Of a DNA stretch of 64,000 nucleotides, positions 48,186-58,402 are shown in pieces. A program made the translations under genes and the position numbers. Each line of letters begins with the position of its first letter. Positions within the stretch are counted from its first letter, which is position 1. The DNA comes from Candidatus Ornithomonoglobus merdipullorum. Its GTDB lineage: Bacteria; Bacillota; Clostridia; UBA1381. Where the stretch lies: assembly GCA_018714695.1 (NCBI GenBank), contig DVNB01000049.1:1-64000 (forward strand). Reading direction: 5' to 3'. The notes beneath the pieces are model-generated. The model did no database searches, had not been told where the DNA came from, and worked only from the letters and a program-made list of their open reading frames with translations.

Positions 48186-49487
48186 TTATTCTCCCGCCTC
48201 AAGCGGCTTTACTACCGAAAGCGCCGAGTTCTCGCGTCTGAAATGCTCTTCGAACCGTTTTTCGACATCCTCAAACGTCACGGTCTTATATACGTCATAA
48301 TATCCGAAATAGTCGATATTCATGAAAAGCAGCTGCAAAAACGTAACAGCATAATCCTCGATATCATTGTGAGAACGGATATAATTTCCCCACATGACCT
48401 TTTTGGCTCTCTCAAAATCACCGCGGTCGAGGCCGGTCTCTCTGACCTTGCCGAGCTCCTCCATGATAATATCGTACACGCGCTTCGGATCCTTAGACTC
48501 ACCCTCCAGCGCCGTAAAACCATAGGCAGGCTGCATTGTGTAATCGGTGCCGAAGGTGCTGTTAATAAGGCTCATATCATAAAGCTTTTTGTATATCGCC
48601 GAGCTCTTTCCAAACAGCATCCTAAGCAGTATAGTGATCTCTATATTCTTTTTAAGCAGAGCGTCTCCGTCAATGTCAACATCAGTATCCTTAAATCCCA
48701 TCATGAACATCGGCGCCGAGATCGCCATGCTCTTTTCCGCGTAATGCGAAGCAACCTCCGCAGGCTCCTTCGGATAGATCTTTTTTATAGGCTCCGTGAA
48801 CGGCTCGTTTTTCTTTATACCCGCTTCGATCACCTTCATTGCGCTGTCAACATCCACATTTCCCGTTATAACAAGAGCCATATTTGAAAGATTGTAGAAT
48901 GTATTGTAGCATTTATAGAGATAGTCAGCCGTTATATGGCTTATGCTCTCCACCGTTCCCGCTATCTCCTTCTTTACGGGATGCTCCTTATAGAGACAGT
49001 TTATATAGTCAAAGAACAGCTGCCATCCGGGGTTATCGTCGTACATCCTTATTTCCTGCCCGATTATCCCCTGCTCCTTTGCAACCGTCTCATCGGTATA
49101 ATACGGACTCTGAACATAATCGAGCAGCGCCTCAAGGTTCTCCTCAAAATTTGCGGTACAGGAGAACAGATATGCCGTTATGTTGAACGAGGTGAACGCA
49201 TTAGCATTTCCGCCGTACTTTGAGAACTTGTCAAAAACATTGCTTCCGTCAGGCTGGTCGAACATTTTGTGCTCAAGGTAATGCGCAATACCGTCCGGCA
49301 CCTCAGTGACCTCAGTCTCGCCCGGAACGACGAACTTGGAGTCTACAGAGCCGTAACGTGTACCGAATATTGCATAGGCTCCGCTGTAATCCTTCTTCGG
49401 TATTATATATATCCCGAGCCCGGAGCGATGTGTGCCGTAATACATACACTCGCCCGTGAGTTCATTTTTTCTGAATGTAAGTTCCAT
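48186..49487 (-). CDS. M16 family metallopeptidase, YfmH-type
   Basis: IAHYLEHKMF (HxxEH) motif; adjacent YfmF-type partner. Confidence 0.9.
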   Translation of the reverse strand: MELTFRKNELTGECMYYGTHRSGLGIYIIPKKDYSGAYAIFGTRYGSVDSKFVVPGETEVTEVPDGIAHYLEHKMFDQPDGSNVFDKFSKYGGNANAFTSFNITAYLFSCTANFEENLEALLDYVQSPYYTDETVAKEQGIIGQEIRMYDDNPGWQLFFDYINCLYKEHPVKKEIAGTVESISHITADYLYKCYNTFYNLSNMALVITGNVDVDSAMKVIEAGIKKNEPFTEPIKKIYPKEPAEVASHYAEKSMAISAPMFMMGFKDTDVDIDGDALLKKNIEITILLRMLFGKSSAIYKKLYDMSLINSTFGTDYTMQPAYGFTALEGESKDPKRVYDIIMEELGKVRETGLDRGDFERAKKVMWGNYIRSHNDIEDYAVTFLQLLFMNIDYFGYYDVYKTVTFEDVEKRFEEHFRRENSALSVVKPLEAGE

Positions 49488-50759
49488 TTATGACTCCTCC
49501 TTTCCCGCGAGGAAATATACGGTGTCAAGCCTGAGCTTCTTCGATACTCTCACCACATCCTCTGCCGTTACGCGTTTTATCCTCTCGGCAAACTCCTCAA
49601 GGCTTATATTTGTACGCGCGGTCTTATCGGAAACATAATACGAAACAAGAGCGCGCTGATCGTCATAATACGAGCTGCAGAGATTCAATATCGCGCTTAC
49701 GCTCGAAACAAATTCATGCTCCGTTATGTGCCCTGCCTGTATCTCCTCAAGCTGCGCAATCGTCTCGTCATATGCCTTTTGGAAATTGTCAAACTCTATG
49801 CCCGCATTCACAGTCACCATTCCCTTGAACTTTTCAAGCTGGGACGATGCGTAGTATGCCAGCGACAGCTTCTCACGCACATTGTTGAAAAGCTTTGAAT
49901 GAGCACCCGCACCGAATACGCTGTTGAATACGGTCAACGCAAAGAAATCGTCATCGCCCGGTCTGATACCGGTCAAAAATCCCATTGCAAGCTTGCCCTG
50001 CGCAACATCCATATGCTCTGTCACCTCATGGAGCTCGCCCGGGCCGCGCTCGATTATCTCGGTGAACGGTATTTCCGCAGGCATGAAAGACATTTCCTTT
50101 ACATAATCTCTGACGGTCTCCGCCGCTTCCTCCGCGCTGCCGCTGCCGCAGACATAGATATCTATAACCGACGAGGTTATTATGGACCTGTAATGCTCGT
50201 ACAGGCTCTTTGCCGTTATGCCGTCTATCTCTTCCTTGAAGCCGTAGCGCGGTATTTCAAACTTGGTGCCGCGCGCAGTCTCCTGCTGACACCTCGCCGA
50301 GGCATAGGCGCGCTTATCGTTTACAAACGCGTCTATCCTGTCCTTTGCATTTATCTTCTCCTGCTCCACGATCCTCGCGTCGAATTCCCCATTTTTCACG
50401 AGCGGATCGAACACAGCCGCCAGCACAAGCTTCAAAAGCCCCGAAAGCAGCTTCTCCCCCTCCGGTGCAAATTTATCGGAGATCGTCTCGCCGTCGAAAT
50501 ATATCACCTGATCCTCGCCGCGCTTTAAAACAGTCGCGCCCATCGTTGCACCGTACAGATCGTCTAAGTATCTTGCCACAGACTCCCTGTCGGGGCAGAG
50601 CGCCGACGCGCTCTTTAATACATACGGCAGAAGCGCCGTTTCGGTCGCCGTCTCCCTATCGAGCGGTCTGTGGATATAGACGCCCACAGACGTCGTTTTG
50701 AGCTTTTCCATAGGTATATATGAAACGCTCACATTATCATTGATCTTCAATGTTTCCAT
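49488..50759 (-). CDS. M16 family protein, YfmF-type (no HxxEH motif)
   Basis: Insulinase-fold sequence with VYIHRPLDRETATETALLPYVLKSAS in place of HxxEH; VFNSVFGAGAHSKLFNNVREKLSLAYYASS. Confidence 0.88.
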   Translation of the reverse strand: METLKINDNVSVSYIPMEKLKTTSVGVYIHRPLDRETATETALLPYVLKSASALCPDRESVARYLDDLYGATMGATVLKRGEDQVIYFDGETISDKFAPEGEKLLSGLLKLVLAAVFDPLVKNGEFDARIVEQEKINAKDRIDAFVNDKRAYASARCQQETARGTKFEIPRYGFKEEIDGITAKSLYEHYRSIITSSVIDIYVCGSGSAEEAAETVRDYVKEMSFMPAEIPFTEIIERGPGELHEVTEHMDVAQGKLAMGFLTGIRPGDDDFFALTVFNSVFGAGAHSKLFNNVREKLSLAYYASSQLEKFKGMVTVNAGIEFDNFQKAYDETIAQLEEIQAGHITEHEFVSSVSAILNLCSSYYDDQRALVSYYVSDKTARTNISLEEFAERIKRVTAEDVVRVSKKLRLDTVYFLAGKEES

Positions 50760-50778
50760 AACCGGTCCTTTCTGATCG

Positions 50779-51627
50779 TCAGTCCACTATGCTTTCTATA
50801 TCGCGGAATGTAAGATCCTTATGCAGCGCGAGATTTATCCCGTTTGCCACCGTCTTCGACATTCTGCGAATAACAAGATCTATATCTTTTGTCGTGACCA
50901 TAAGTCCTGAGAACTCCTCCGGCAGCTCTCCGCCTGCGAGCAGCTCCGCCGCGATCACCGTCGGGACACCAACGGCTATGACCTTTACTCCGAGAGTCTC
51001 CTCATTAAGGCCCTCGCGGCAATTGCCCACGCCCGAGCCCGGGCTTATCCCCGTATCGGCTATCTGCACCGTCGTGCACACACGGCGTATATCCGCTCCC
51101 GCAAGCGCGTCGACAGCAATTATCATATCCGGCTTTATTGTTTCGGCTATACCTTTTATTATTCTCGCCGTCTCTATTCCCGTCGTGCCCAGCACCCCCG
51201 GCGCTATCGCTGCGACCGACCCGAACCCATGTCCCAGAGCTTCAGGCATCCTGTCCTTCAAATGGCTCGTTATTATAAGCTCGGAAACGGCGCGGGTGCC
51301 TATCGCATCCGGTGTGATATCCCGGTTGCCCAGCCCCACTACAAGAGTCATTCCGTTTTTCGGAACAAAGCTTTCCAGTTCATCTGCTATCATTTTGCAG
51401 ACGGTTTCGTAGTCATCGAGACTGTATTTGAGCTCCGGTGCCTCGATGGTTATATACCTTCCCTTTGCCTTCCCCAGCGCCTCGGCGCCGCGGTCATTTA
51501 TTATATCAACCACCGTTTTTGTAATGGTCCCTCGCTCGGTAGTAACGGCACTTACTCCGTCAATCTCCGAAACTTCCCTGCGCGCAAGCTCATGCGCCTC
51601 CACCGCAAGATCTGTTCTTATGCTCAC
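50779..51627 (-). CDS. gpr: GPR endopeptidase (spore germination protease); likely GTG start
   Basis: SIRTDLAVEAHE; LVVGLGNRDITPDAIG; GHGFGSVAAIAPGVLGTTGIET; AVDALA. Confidence 0.95.
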   Translation of the reverse strand: MSIRTDLAVEAHELARREVSEIDGVSAVTTERGTITKTVVDIINDRGAEALGKAKGRYITIEAPELKYSLDDYETVCKMIADELESFVPKNGMTLVVGLGNRDITPDAIGTRAVSELIITSHLKDRMPEALGHGFGSVAAIAPGVLGTTGIETARIIKGIAETIKPDMIIAVDALAGADIRRVCTTVQIADTGISPGSGVGNCREGLNEETLGVKVIAVGVPTVIAAELLAGGELPEEFSGLMVTTKDIDLVIRRMSKTVANGINLALHKDLTFRDIESIVD

Positions 51628-51704
51628 AATGATCATCTCCGTTTATAAAATTTCAATATTATTATAAACGAAGCATCGGAAATTATTCCATACACTCCTC
51701 TTTA

Positions 51705-52163
51705 TCAGAGCGCAGCATCGATATCGCCCTTTATGAGCTCCTTATCTGCACACTTGAACCTGATAGAGGTTATTGTGTTTGTCGTATCGTTCATGATAAA
51801 CAACGGGGTGTTTCCTTCCGTCGGGAAGTTCTCCTTTGCCTCCGGATTCTCATCAACGTCTACTATGTCGAAAGTCACTCTGCCGTCGTACTCAGCCTTG
51901 AGCTCATCGATCATTGCCATGTAATCATTATAGCCCTCATCATTTTTCGACACGAAATACATCATTACGGGCGTATAATATGCCTCCTCCGTGACCTGCG
52001 CATTGCCTGCGGAACCGCCCTCACTGCTGCCGCCCCTGCTGTTCGTTACCGCCACGACGATCGCTATGATCGCTATTATGACCACTGCAGCCGCCGCAAG
52101 TATGGCATACTTGGCCTTTTTGCTGAGCTCAACGCCCGTCCCGTTATTGTTCTGATTTTCCAT
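51705..52163 (-). CDS. Membrane-anchored thioredoxin-fold-like protein lacking CxxC
   Basis: N-terminal TM helix then TPVMMYFVSKNDEGYNDYMAMIDELKAEYDGRVTFDIVDVDENPEAKENFPTEGNTPLFIM. Confidence 0.55.
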   Translation of the reverse strand: MENQNNNGTGVELSKKAKYAILAAAAVVIIAIIAIVVAVTNSRGGSSEGGSAGNAQVTEEAYYTPVMMYFVSKNDEGYNDYMAMIDELKAEYDGRVTFDIVDVDENPEAKENFPTEGNTPLFIMNDTTNTITSIRFKCADKELIKGDIDAAL

Positions 52164-52214
52164 TTGATACTACCTCCTGAGTTTTATATGTAATTGCCGC
52201 CTCTGCTGCATATC

Positions 52215-53555
52215 TCACACCGTTTCCGGCGGCTTTACACCCGCGGACTCATATACAGCCGCTGCCACCTTTCTTGTTATTTCGAGCGAGCGCTCCGCAA
52301 TTTTAAGGTATCGTTCCTGCTTTTTGCGTACCCGCTCCGAAAGTCCCTCCACTATGCCGAAATTTGCATTCATCGGCTGGAATTTTGTGTTTGCGCTGTC
52401 GGAGATATAGAGTGCAAGCGCTCCCATCACCGTACGTCTGTCCGGCTCCGGAGGAGCTGTGCCTCGTATACGGCACGCAAGATTCACCGCCGCCGCGATA
52501 CCGCCTGCAGCCGATTCCACATATCCCTCAACACCGGTTATCTGTCCCGCAAAATACAGCTTCGGATATTTGCGCATCGCAAAGAACCTGTCCAAAAGCT
52601 TCGGCGAGTTTATAAACGTGTTGCGGTGCATAACGCCGTATTTTACAAACTCGGCATTTTCAAGCCCCGGGATCATCGAAAACACACGCTTCTGCTCACC
52701 CCATCTGAGGTTTGTCTGAAATCCTACCAGATTATACAGCGTACCCTCAAAATCGTCCTGCCTGAGCTGTACGACAGCGAATGCATCGTCTTTGCCCGTT
52801 TTCGGATCGATGAGCCCGACAGGCTTCAGAGGCCCGAACGTGAGAGTCTCAAATCCGCGCTTCGCCATGACCTCAACAGGCATACAGCCTTCAAACACAT
52901 TCGCCTTTTCGAATTCCTTAAGAGGCGCCGTCTCCGCGGTAACAAGCGCATTATAAAATGCCTCGTATTCCTCCCGCGTCATCGGACAGTTTATATAATC
53001 CGCCGTCCCGCGTCCATAGCGCGCCGCTCTGAACACCTTTGACTTATCTATGCTCTCCTCCGTCACGATCGGCGCGGCGGCATCGTAGAACGACAGCTCA
53101 TCCGTGCCAGTAAGCCCGGCTATCTTTTCGGAAAGCACATCGGAGGTAAGCGGTCCTGTCGCGATTATAGTATATTCATCCGGATCTATATCGGTGACCT
53201 CGGCGGTCACGACTTCTATAAGCGGCTCGTTACGCACCTTGTCGGTAATATACTTTGAAAACATATCCCTGTCTACCGCCAATGCGCCGCCCGCCGGGAC
53301 TCTGCTTACATCCGCCGCCTCGGTCATCACCGAGCCGTAGCAGCGCATCTCCGCCTTCAAAAGGCCGCAGGCGTTCTCAATACGATCTGCCTTCAGAGAA
53401 TTCGAGCAGACCAGCTCGGCAAAATTCTCGCTGTGATGCGCCGGTGAAAATTTCACCGGCTTCATCTCGTAAAGCACCGAAGCTATACCGAACCGCGCAA
53501 GCTGCAAAGCGACTTCACAGCCCGCCAGTCCGGCTCCTATGATCTTAACCTTCAT
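52215..53555 (-). CDS. trmFO: Methylenetetrahydrofolate--tRNA-(uracil-5-)-methyltransferase TrmFO
   Basis: VKIIGAGLAGCEVALQLARFG; FAELVCSNSLKAD; FAGQITGVEGYVESAAGGIAA. Confidence 0.97.
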   Translation of the reverse strand: MKVKIIGAGLAGCEVALQLARFGIASVLYEMKPVKFSPAHHSENFAELVCSNSLKADRIENACGLLKAEMRCYGSVMTEAADVSRVPAGGALAVDRDMFSKYITDKVRNEPLIEVVTAEVTDIDPDEYTIIATGPLTSDVLSEKIAGLTGTDELSFYDAAAPIVTEESIDKSKVFRAARYGRGTADYINCPMTREEYEAFYNALVTAETAPLKEFEKANVFEGCMPVEVMAKRGFETLTFGPLKPVGLIDPKTGKDDAFAVVQLRQDDFEGTLYNLVGFQTNLRWGEQKRVFSMIPGLENAEFVKYGVMHRNTFINSPKLLDRFFAMRKYPKLYFAGQITGVEGYVESAAGGIAAAVNLACRIRGTAPPEPDRRTVMGALALYISDSANTKFQPMNANFGIVEGLSERVRKKQERYLKIAERSLEITRKVAAAVYESAGVKPPETV

Positions 53556-55719
53556 CTTTGTTCTCATCCGCCTCGTTTTTATCTATCTTTCTCTCATATT
53601 TACAGTTCTCGTTATAGCAGTATATCTTCGCGTTCCTGCCCGTCTTTTTAAGCAGCAGGCTCCCGCACTCGGGGCATTTCTCATCCTTGACCGGCGTATC
53701 CCACGCCATAAAGTCACACTTCGGCCAGTGCTCACAGCCGAAATATACCTTGCCCTTTCTTGAGTGCTTTATAAGTATCTCACCGCCGCATTTCGGGCAC
53801 TCAACACCCGTTCCCACTCTTATCGGCTTCGTGTTCTTACACTCCGGATAGCCCGGACATGCGAGGAACTGACCGAATTTGCTCAGCTTATACACCATGT
53901 TCCTGCCGCACTTCTCGCAGATCACATCGGAGACCTTATCCTTGATCTCGATCTTTTCGATATTCTTATGAGCCTGCTCAAGATCCTGCTCAAACTGCGG
54001 ATAGAACTGCTTCAACACAGTCACCCAGTCGAGCTCGCCGTCCTCCACTCCGTCAAGCTCCGACTCCATATGCGCCGTAAAATCGACATCGACTATATCC
54101 TTAAAATTCTGCTTCATTATATCGGTCGTCACAAATCCGAGCTCCGTCGGAACGAGCTGTTTCTTCGAACGCTGCACATAGCCTCTCGAAACGATCGTGG
54201 AGATCGTAGGCGCGTATGTTGACGGACGTCCTATCCCCTTTTCCTCAAGCTCACGTATGAGCGCCGCATCGGAATAGCGGGGCGGCGGCTGGGTGAAATG
54301 CTGCTTCGAATCCGCCTTTTCAAGCTCCGCCTTGTCACCCTCGTTCATCGGCGGAAGCGTTTTCGACTTCTCCTCCTTCTTGTCCGAGGATTCCACGTAC
54401 ACACTCATATAGCCTTTAAAAGTGACCTCCGAGCCGTTGGCTCTGAATGTACGGATACCCGCATTAGCCGTTACGGCTGTAAGCCTGTATACGGCGCTCT
54501 CCATCTGGCTTGCCGCAAATCTCTCCCATATAAGCTTATATATCTTATACTGCTCGGTTGTAAGCTTGTCCTTTATAGCGTCCGGGCGTATAGTTATGGA
54601 CGTAGGCCGTATCGCCTCATGCGCATCCTGTGCGCTCTTTTTTGATTTATACTGTCTGCGGCGCACGAACTCGCTGCCGTATGTCTCGGTCAGGAACTGT
54701 TCCGCCTCATTTAAAGCATCGTCGGCTATCCTCAATGAGTCTGTTCTCATATAGGTTATAAGACCGATGGTGCCGAGCCTGCCTCCGAGCTTTACTCCTT
54801 CATAGAGCGACTGAGCTATCTGCATCGTTCTGCTTGCCTGATACGAGAATTTACGCGACGCGTCCTGCTGAAGCGTACTCGTTGTGAACGGTGGCTGAGG
54901 ATTGCGCTTTTTTACTGTCTCCTTTACGGAGGTGATCTCAAACTCTCTCCCATTGATGTCGGAAAGCACTTCCTCTGCCTCCTCACCTGACGAAAGCCTG
55001 CGCTCCTCGCCGTTATCGCCGTAATATCTTGCCGCAAACTTCTTTTTTGTTGCAAGATCCTTCAGCTCCGCCTCTATTGTCCAGTATTCCTCGGGCACGA
55101 AATTCAGTATATCCTCCTCACGGTCGCAGATCATCTTCGTTGCCACCGACTGAACACGTCCGGCGCTGAGTCCGCGCTTTACCTTCTCCCATAGTATAGG
55201 GCTTATCTTATAGCCCACTATCCTGTCAAGCACACGACGCGCCTGCTGCGCGTTCACGAGGTTCATATCTATTCGTCTGGGATGCTTTATAGCCTCCTTG
55301 ACTGCCGTCTTCGTTATTTCGTTAAAAGTTACCCGGCACGACGACTCGGGATCTATATTGAGCGCCCGCGCCAGATGCCAGCTTATCGCTTCACCCTCGC
55401 GGTCAGGGTCGGTCGCGAGCAGGACTTCGTCCGCCTTCTTCGCCTCTTTTTTAAGCGATGTGAGAAGCGAGCCCTTGCCGCGTATAGTTATATATTTCGG
55501 TTCAAAATCATTGTCGACATCCACGCCCAGCGTACTCTTGGGCAGATCGATAACATGTCCCATAGACGCGACAACGTTATAGTTATCACCGAGATATTTC
55601 TGTATCGTTCCCGCCTTTGCGGGTGACTCCACTATAAGGAGCTTCTTTTTTGCCGCCTTTTTGGCAGCCGGTTTCTTTTTCTTTGCCGCTTTCTTCTTTA
55701 TCGGCTCATTACTTGCCAT
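53545..55719 (-). CDS. topA: DNA topoisomerase I with C-terminal zinc fingers
   Basis: KKLLIVESPAKAGTIQKYLG; LATDPDREGEAISWHLA; YMRTDSLRI; repeated CxxC fingers; Lys-rich N-terminus. Confidence 0.98.
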   Translation of the reverse strand: MASNEPIKKKAAKKKKPAAKKAAKKKLLIVESPAKAGTIQKYLGDNYNVVASMGHVIDLPKSTLGVDVDNDFEPKYITIRGKGSLLTSLKKEAKKADEVLLATDPDREGEAISWHLARALNIDPESSCRVTFNEITKTAVKEAIKHPRRIDMNLVNAQQARRVLDRIVGYKISPILWEKVKRGLSAGRVQSVATKMICDREEDILNFVPEEYWTIEAELKDLATKKKFAARYYGDNGEERRLSSGEEAEEVLSDINGREFEITSVKETVKKRNPQPPFTTSTLQQDASRKFSYQASRTMQIAQSLYEGVKLGGRLGTIGLITYMRTDSLRIADDALNEAEQFLTETYGSEFVRRRQYKSKKSAQDAHEAIRPTSITIRPDAIKDKLTTEQYKIYKLIWERFAASQMESAVYRLTAVTANAGIRTFRANGSEVTFKGYMSVYVESSDKKEEKSKTLPPMNEGDKAELEKADSKQHFTQPPPRYSDAALIRELEEKGIGRPSTYAPTISTIVSRGYVQRSKKQLVPTELGFVTTDIMKQNFKDIVDVDFTAHMESELDGVEDGELDWVTVLKQFYPQFEQDLEQAHKNIEKIEIKDKVSDVICEKCGRNMVYKLSKFGQFLACPGYPECKNTKPIRVGTGVECPKCGGEILIKHSRKGKVYFGCEHWPKCDFMAWDTPVKDEKCPECGSLLLKKTGRNAKIYCYNENCKYERKIDKNEADENKDEG

Positions 55720-55787
55720 AATATCCTCCCGGTTATATCATTTGCGGTCCGTTCAAACAAAAACCGCACTTTCTCTCTCCAATCAGA

Positions 55788-56948
55788 TCATCCCTCGGCG
55801 AGGGCGAATATATTCCCCCCGACATTTTTCACAGTCCCCCGCATCTCAAGCATTATGAGCGCCGCTCCAAGCTCTGCAGGATCGGTGCCGAGCTCACGTG
55901 AAAGCTCGTCTATATGCGCCTTTCCGGAAAACAGTCTTGTCACCACAGCCTTCTCAGTCTTGCCGAGCCCCTCTGTCATAGCCTTTTTTTCCTCTTCTGT
56001 AAGTCCTTGTTTTTGGGGCTTGCTTTTATTTCTCGTCTCATAGCGCGCCTTCTTTTTCGCATCAGTTATAAGAGGCGTGAGACTTATATACGGATACTCC
56101 GATATTACATCCTCCGCATCAAGCACCGCCTTTGCTCCGTCGCGGATAAGACCGTTCGAGCCCTCGTTTCTCCGCTCAAAAATATTGCCCGGCACGGCAA
56201 ACACGTCCCTTCCGAAATCCAGCGCACATGAAGCCGTTATAAGAGCGCCGCTTCTTTTCGGCGCCTGTGTCACGATCATGCCGTTTGCCAATCCGGCGAT
56301 TATCCTGTTACGGCGCGGAAAATGTGTTTTCAGCGGCGGTGTGCCCGGCGGATACTCTGTCATCACCGCTCCGTTTTCCGTTATCATATCGTAAAGCTTT
56401 TTATGCTCCCTCGGATATATAACATCAAGCCCGCTGCCGAGCACCGCGACCGTCTCTCCTCCCGCGTCAAGAGCCGCGCTCGCCGCCATTCCGTCAATAC
56501 CGCGCGCCATACCGCTCACGATCATCACTCCGGAACGCGCAAGCTCATACGAAAGCCTGCCTGTCACCGAAGCTCCGTAATCGTCGCAGTCTCTCGTGCC
56601 GACTATCGCTATCGCCAGTCTCTCTCTGCTCCACGGCGTTCCGCCGTTTACATACAGCGCCAGCGGCGGATCGGCTATATGGCGCAGCAGAAACGGATAT
56701 TCTTCATCCTCAGGCGTGAGTATGCATCCGCCATGGTCCGCTGTTTTATCCGCCGCCCTATTCGCTTCATCCAAGGATTTATCCTCAAGCTGCCTGCGGG
56801 CATCGGCATCCAGCCCATCCGTTTCGGAAAAATCCGTGCATTCGTATATATCACGCGCAGAGCCGAACAGTTCGAGAAGCGCGGCTTTGTTTCTGCTTCC
56901 GATGCCCTGCCGCATTGCGAACCAGATCCAATAAATATCGTTCTTCAT
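55788..56948 (-). CDS. dprA: DNA-processing protein DprA
   Basis: AIVGTRDCDDYGASVTGRLSYELARSGVMIVSGMARGIDGMAASAALDAGGETVAVLGSGLDVIYP. Confidence 0.96.
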   Translation of the reverse strand: MKNDIYWIWFAMRQGIGSRNKAALLELFGSARDIYECTDFSETDGLDADARRQLEDKSLDEANRAADKTADHGGCILTPEDEEYPFLLRHIADPPLALYVNGGTPWSRERLAIAIVGTRDCDDYGASVTGRLSYELARSGVMIVSGMARGIDGMAASAALDAGGETVAVLGSGLDVIYPREHKKLYDMITENGAVMTEYPPGTPPLKTHFPRRNRIIAGLANGMIVTQAPKRSGALITASCALDFGRDVFAVPGNIFERRNEGSNGLIRDGAKAVLDAEDVISEYPYISLTPLITDAKKKARYETRNKSKPQKQGLTEEEKKAMTEGLGKTEKAVVTRLFSGKAHIDELSRELGTDPAELGAALIMLEMRGTVKNVGGNIFALAEG

Positions 56949-56949
56949 A

Positions 56950-57729
56950 TCAGATACCTCTGCGCTGTCTTGCCGCCTCGTACATCATGACCGCCGCGGC
57001 AACTCCCGCATTCAATGATTCCGCGCGCCCGTATATCGGTATTATTATATGCTCGCTCTCGGAAAGTATTTCATCACATATACCGTTCGCCTCATTGCCT
57101 ATCACGATCACCGACGGTCTTGTAAAATCCGCCTTGGTATACGGCAGCGAATCTTCAGACAGCGCCCCGGCATAGATCCTGTAACCACGCCTTCCAAGCT
57201 CAGAAAGCTCCGTCCTGTCAGTATCTGCTTTGACCGCGATATGAAAAAACGAACCCATGCTTGCCCTGACCGTTTTCGGACTGTACATATCGGCACATCC
57301 CGGAGAAAGCATTACACCGTCAATCCCCGCCGCATCGGCAGTGCGTATTATAGTTCCGATATTCCCCGGATCGGATACCCTGTCACAATACACATATATC
57401 CCGTTATCCTTTATCGGGAATACCGCTCTGTCGAACATGCCGAAAACAGCAATGATGCCCTGAGGCGTTTCGGTATCGCAAAGCCCTCCGAACAATTCGT
57501 CCTTGACGACAAACACCCGCTCCCCGTTGAACGCCTCTCTGCCCTCATTACGATAATACGACTCGGACATTGCCGTGAGCTCCGCGCGCATCCCCGCATC
57601 GAGCGCATCCGTCACGGATTTCACGCCCTCGACCGTGAACACCCCGTTCGCATTCCGCATCTTCTTCTGCTTTAACGACCTTATATATTTGTAGGTTTTG
57701 TTCTTTGTTGTTTGGATAATATCAGTCAT
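56950..57729 (-). CDS. TrmH/SpoU family RNA 2'-O-methyltransferase
   Basis: VYCDRVSDPGNIGTIIRTADAAGIDGVMLSPG; IVIGNEANGI; IPIYGRAESLNAGVAAAVMMYE. Confidence 0.94.
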   Translation of the reverse strand: MTDIIQTTKNKTYKYIRSLKQKKMRNANGVFTVEGVKSVTDALDAGMRAELTAMSESYYRNEGREAFNGERVFVVKDELFGGLCDTETPQGIIAVFGMFDRAVFPIKDNGIYVYCDRVSDPGNIGTIIRTADAAGIDGVMLSPGCADMYSPKTVRASMGSFFHIAVKADTDRTELSELGRRGYRIYAGALSEDSLPYTKADFTRPSVIVIGNEANGICDEILSESEHIIIPIYGRAESLNAGVAAAVMMYEAARQRRGI

Positions 57730-57988
57730 TTCTCATCCTTTTCTCCAAATAAATACCATATGTTTACAGACAAATCGGCATTTTTATTGTCCCGTTTCGC
57801 CCGCACCCTTATACTATATACCATTCCCGTTTATTTTTCAAGTCTAAATTTTAAATTTTTTGAAACTTTTTCGAAATTTTGAATTATTAAAACTGAAATG
57901 CATTGTTTGATGGATGTTTACTGTTCATTATGTTTGACGGCAAACACCTAAGCTCGGACTTACACACATTGGAGTATGCCCATGCCGT

Positions 57989-58159
57989 TCAAACAAAAAA
58001 CTGCGGAACACGATATGGGACCGCAGCTTTGAGCTTGTTCAGATATTCTTTTTTACAGGCATACCTCAATGATCGTTTGAGTTTTTGTTTTCTGCCGATA
58101 AACTCGATCAGACTGCAGGTATAGAACAAATCATTATCACGCTTCGGCATTGACATCAT
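57989..58159 (-). pseudogene. Truncated DUF3791-like ORF
   Basis: MMSMPKRDNDLFYTCSLIEFIGRKQKLKRSLRYACKKEYLNKLKAAVPYRVPQFFV; start overlaps DUF3990-like stop; degenerate C-terminus. Confidence 0.5.
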
Positions 58160-58386
58160 ACCCCCTTACAAATTTCAAAGTTGCTAACGCCCGGGCTGTA
58201 TGAAAGCTTATCTGATTCGCTTATATAGCCCTTCCCTGTAAACCGTGTCGCCCAACGCTTAGCCTGCTCAAAATAAGCTGTACAATAAAATCCAAAGTAA
58301 AAATCCTTATTATACCGTGCCATACGTATCTCAGGAAATTCGATGATCTCTTTGCTGCCATGATATAAAATGATCTCTGTGCCCAT
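58156..58386 (-). pseudogene. Truncated DUF3990-like (ADP-ribosyltransferase-like) ORF
   Basis: IILYHGSKEIIEFPEIRMARYNKDFYFGFYCTAYFEQAKRWATRF resembles the DUF3990 N-terminus; ends after 76 aa. Confidence 0.6.
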
Positions 58387-58402
58387 AATACAAGCTCCTT
58401 TC

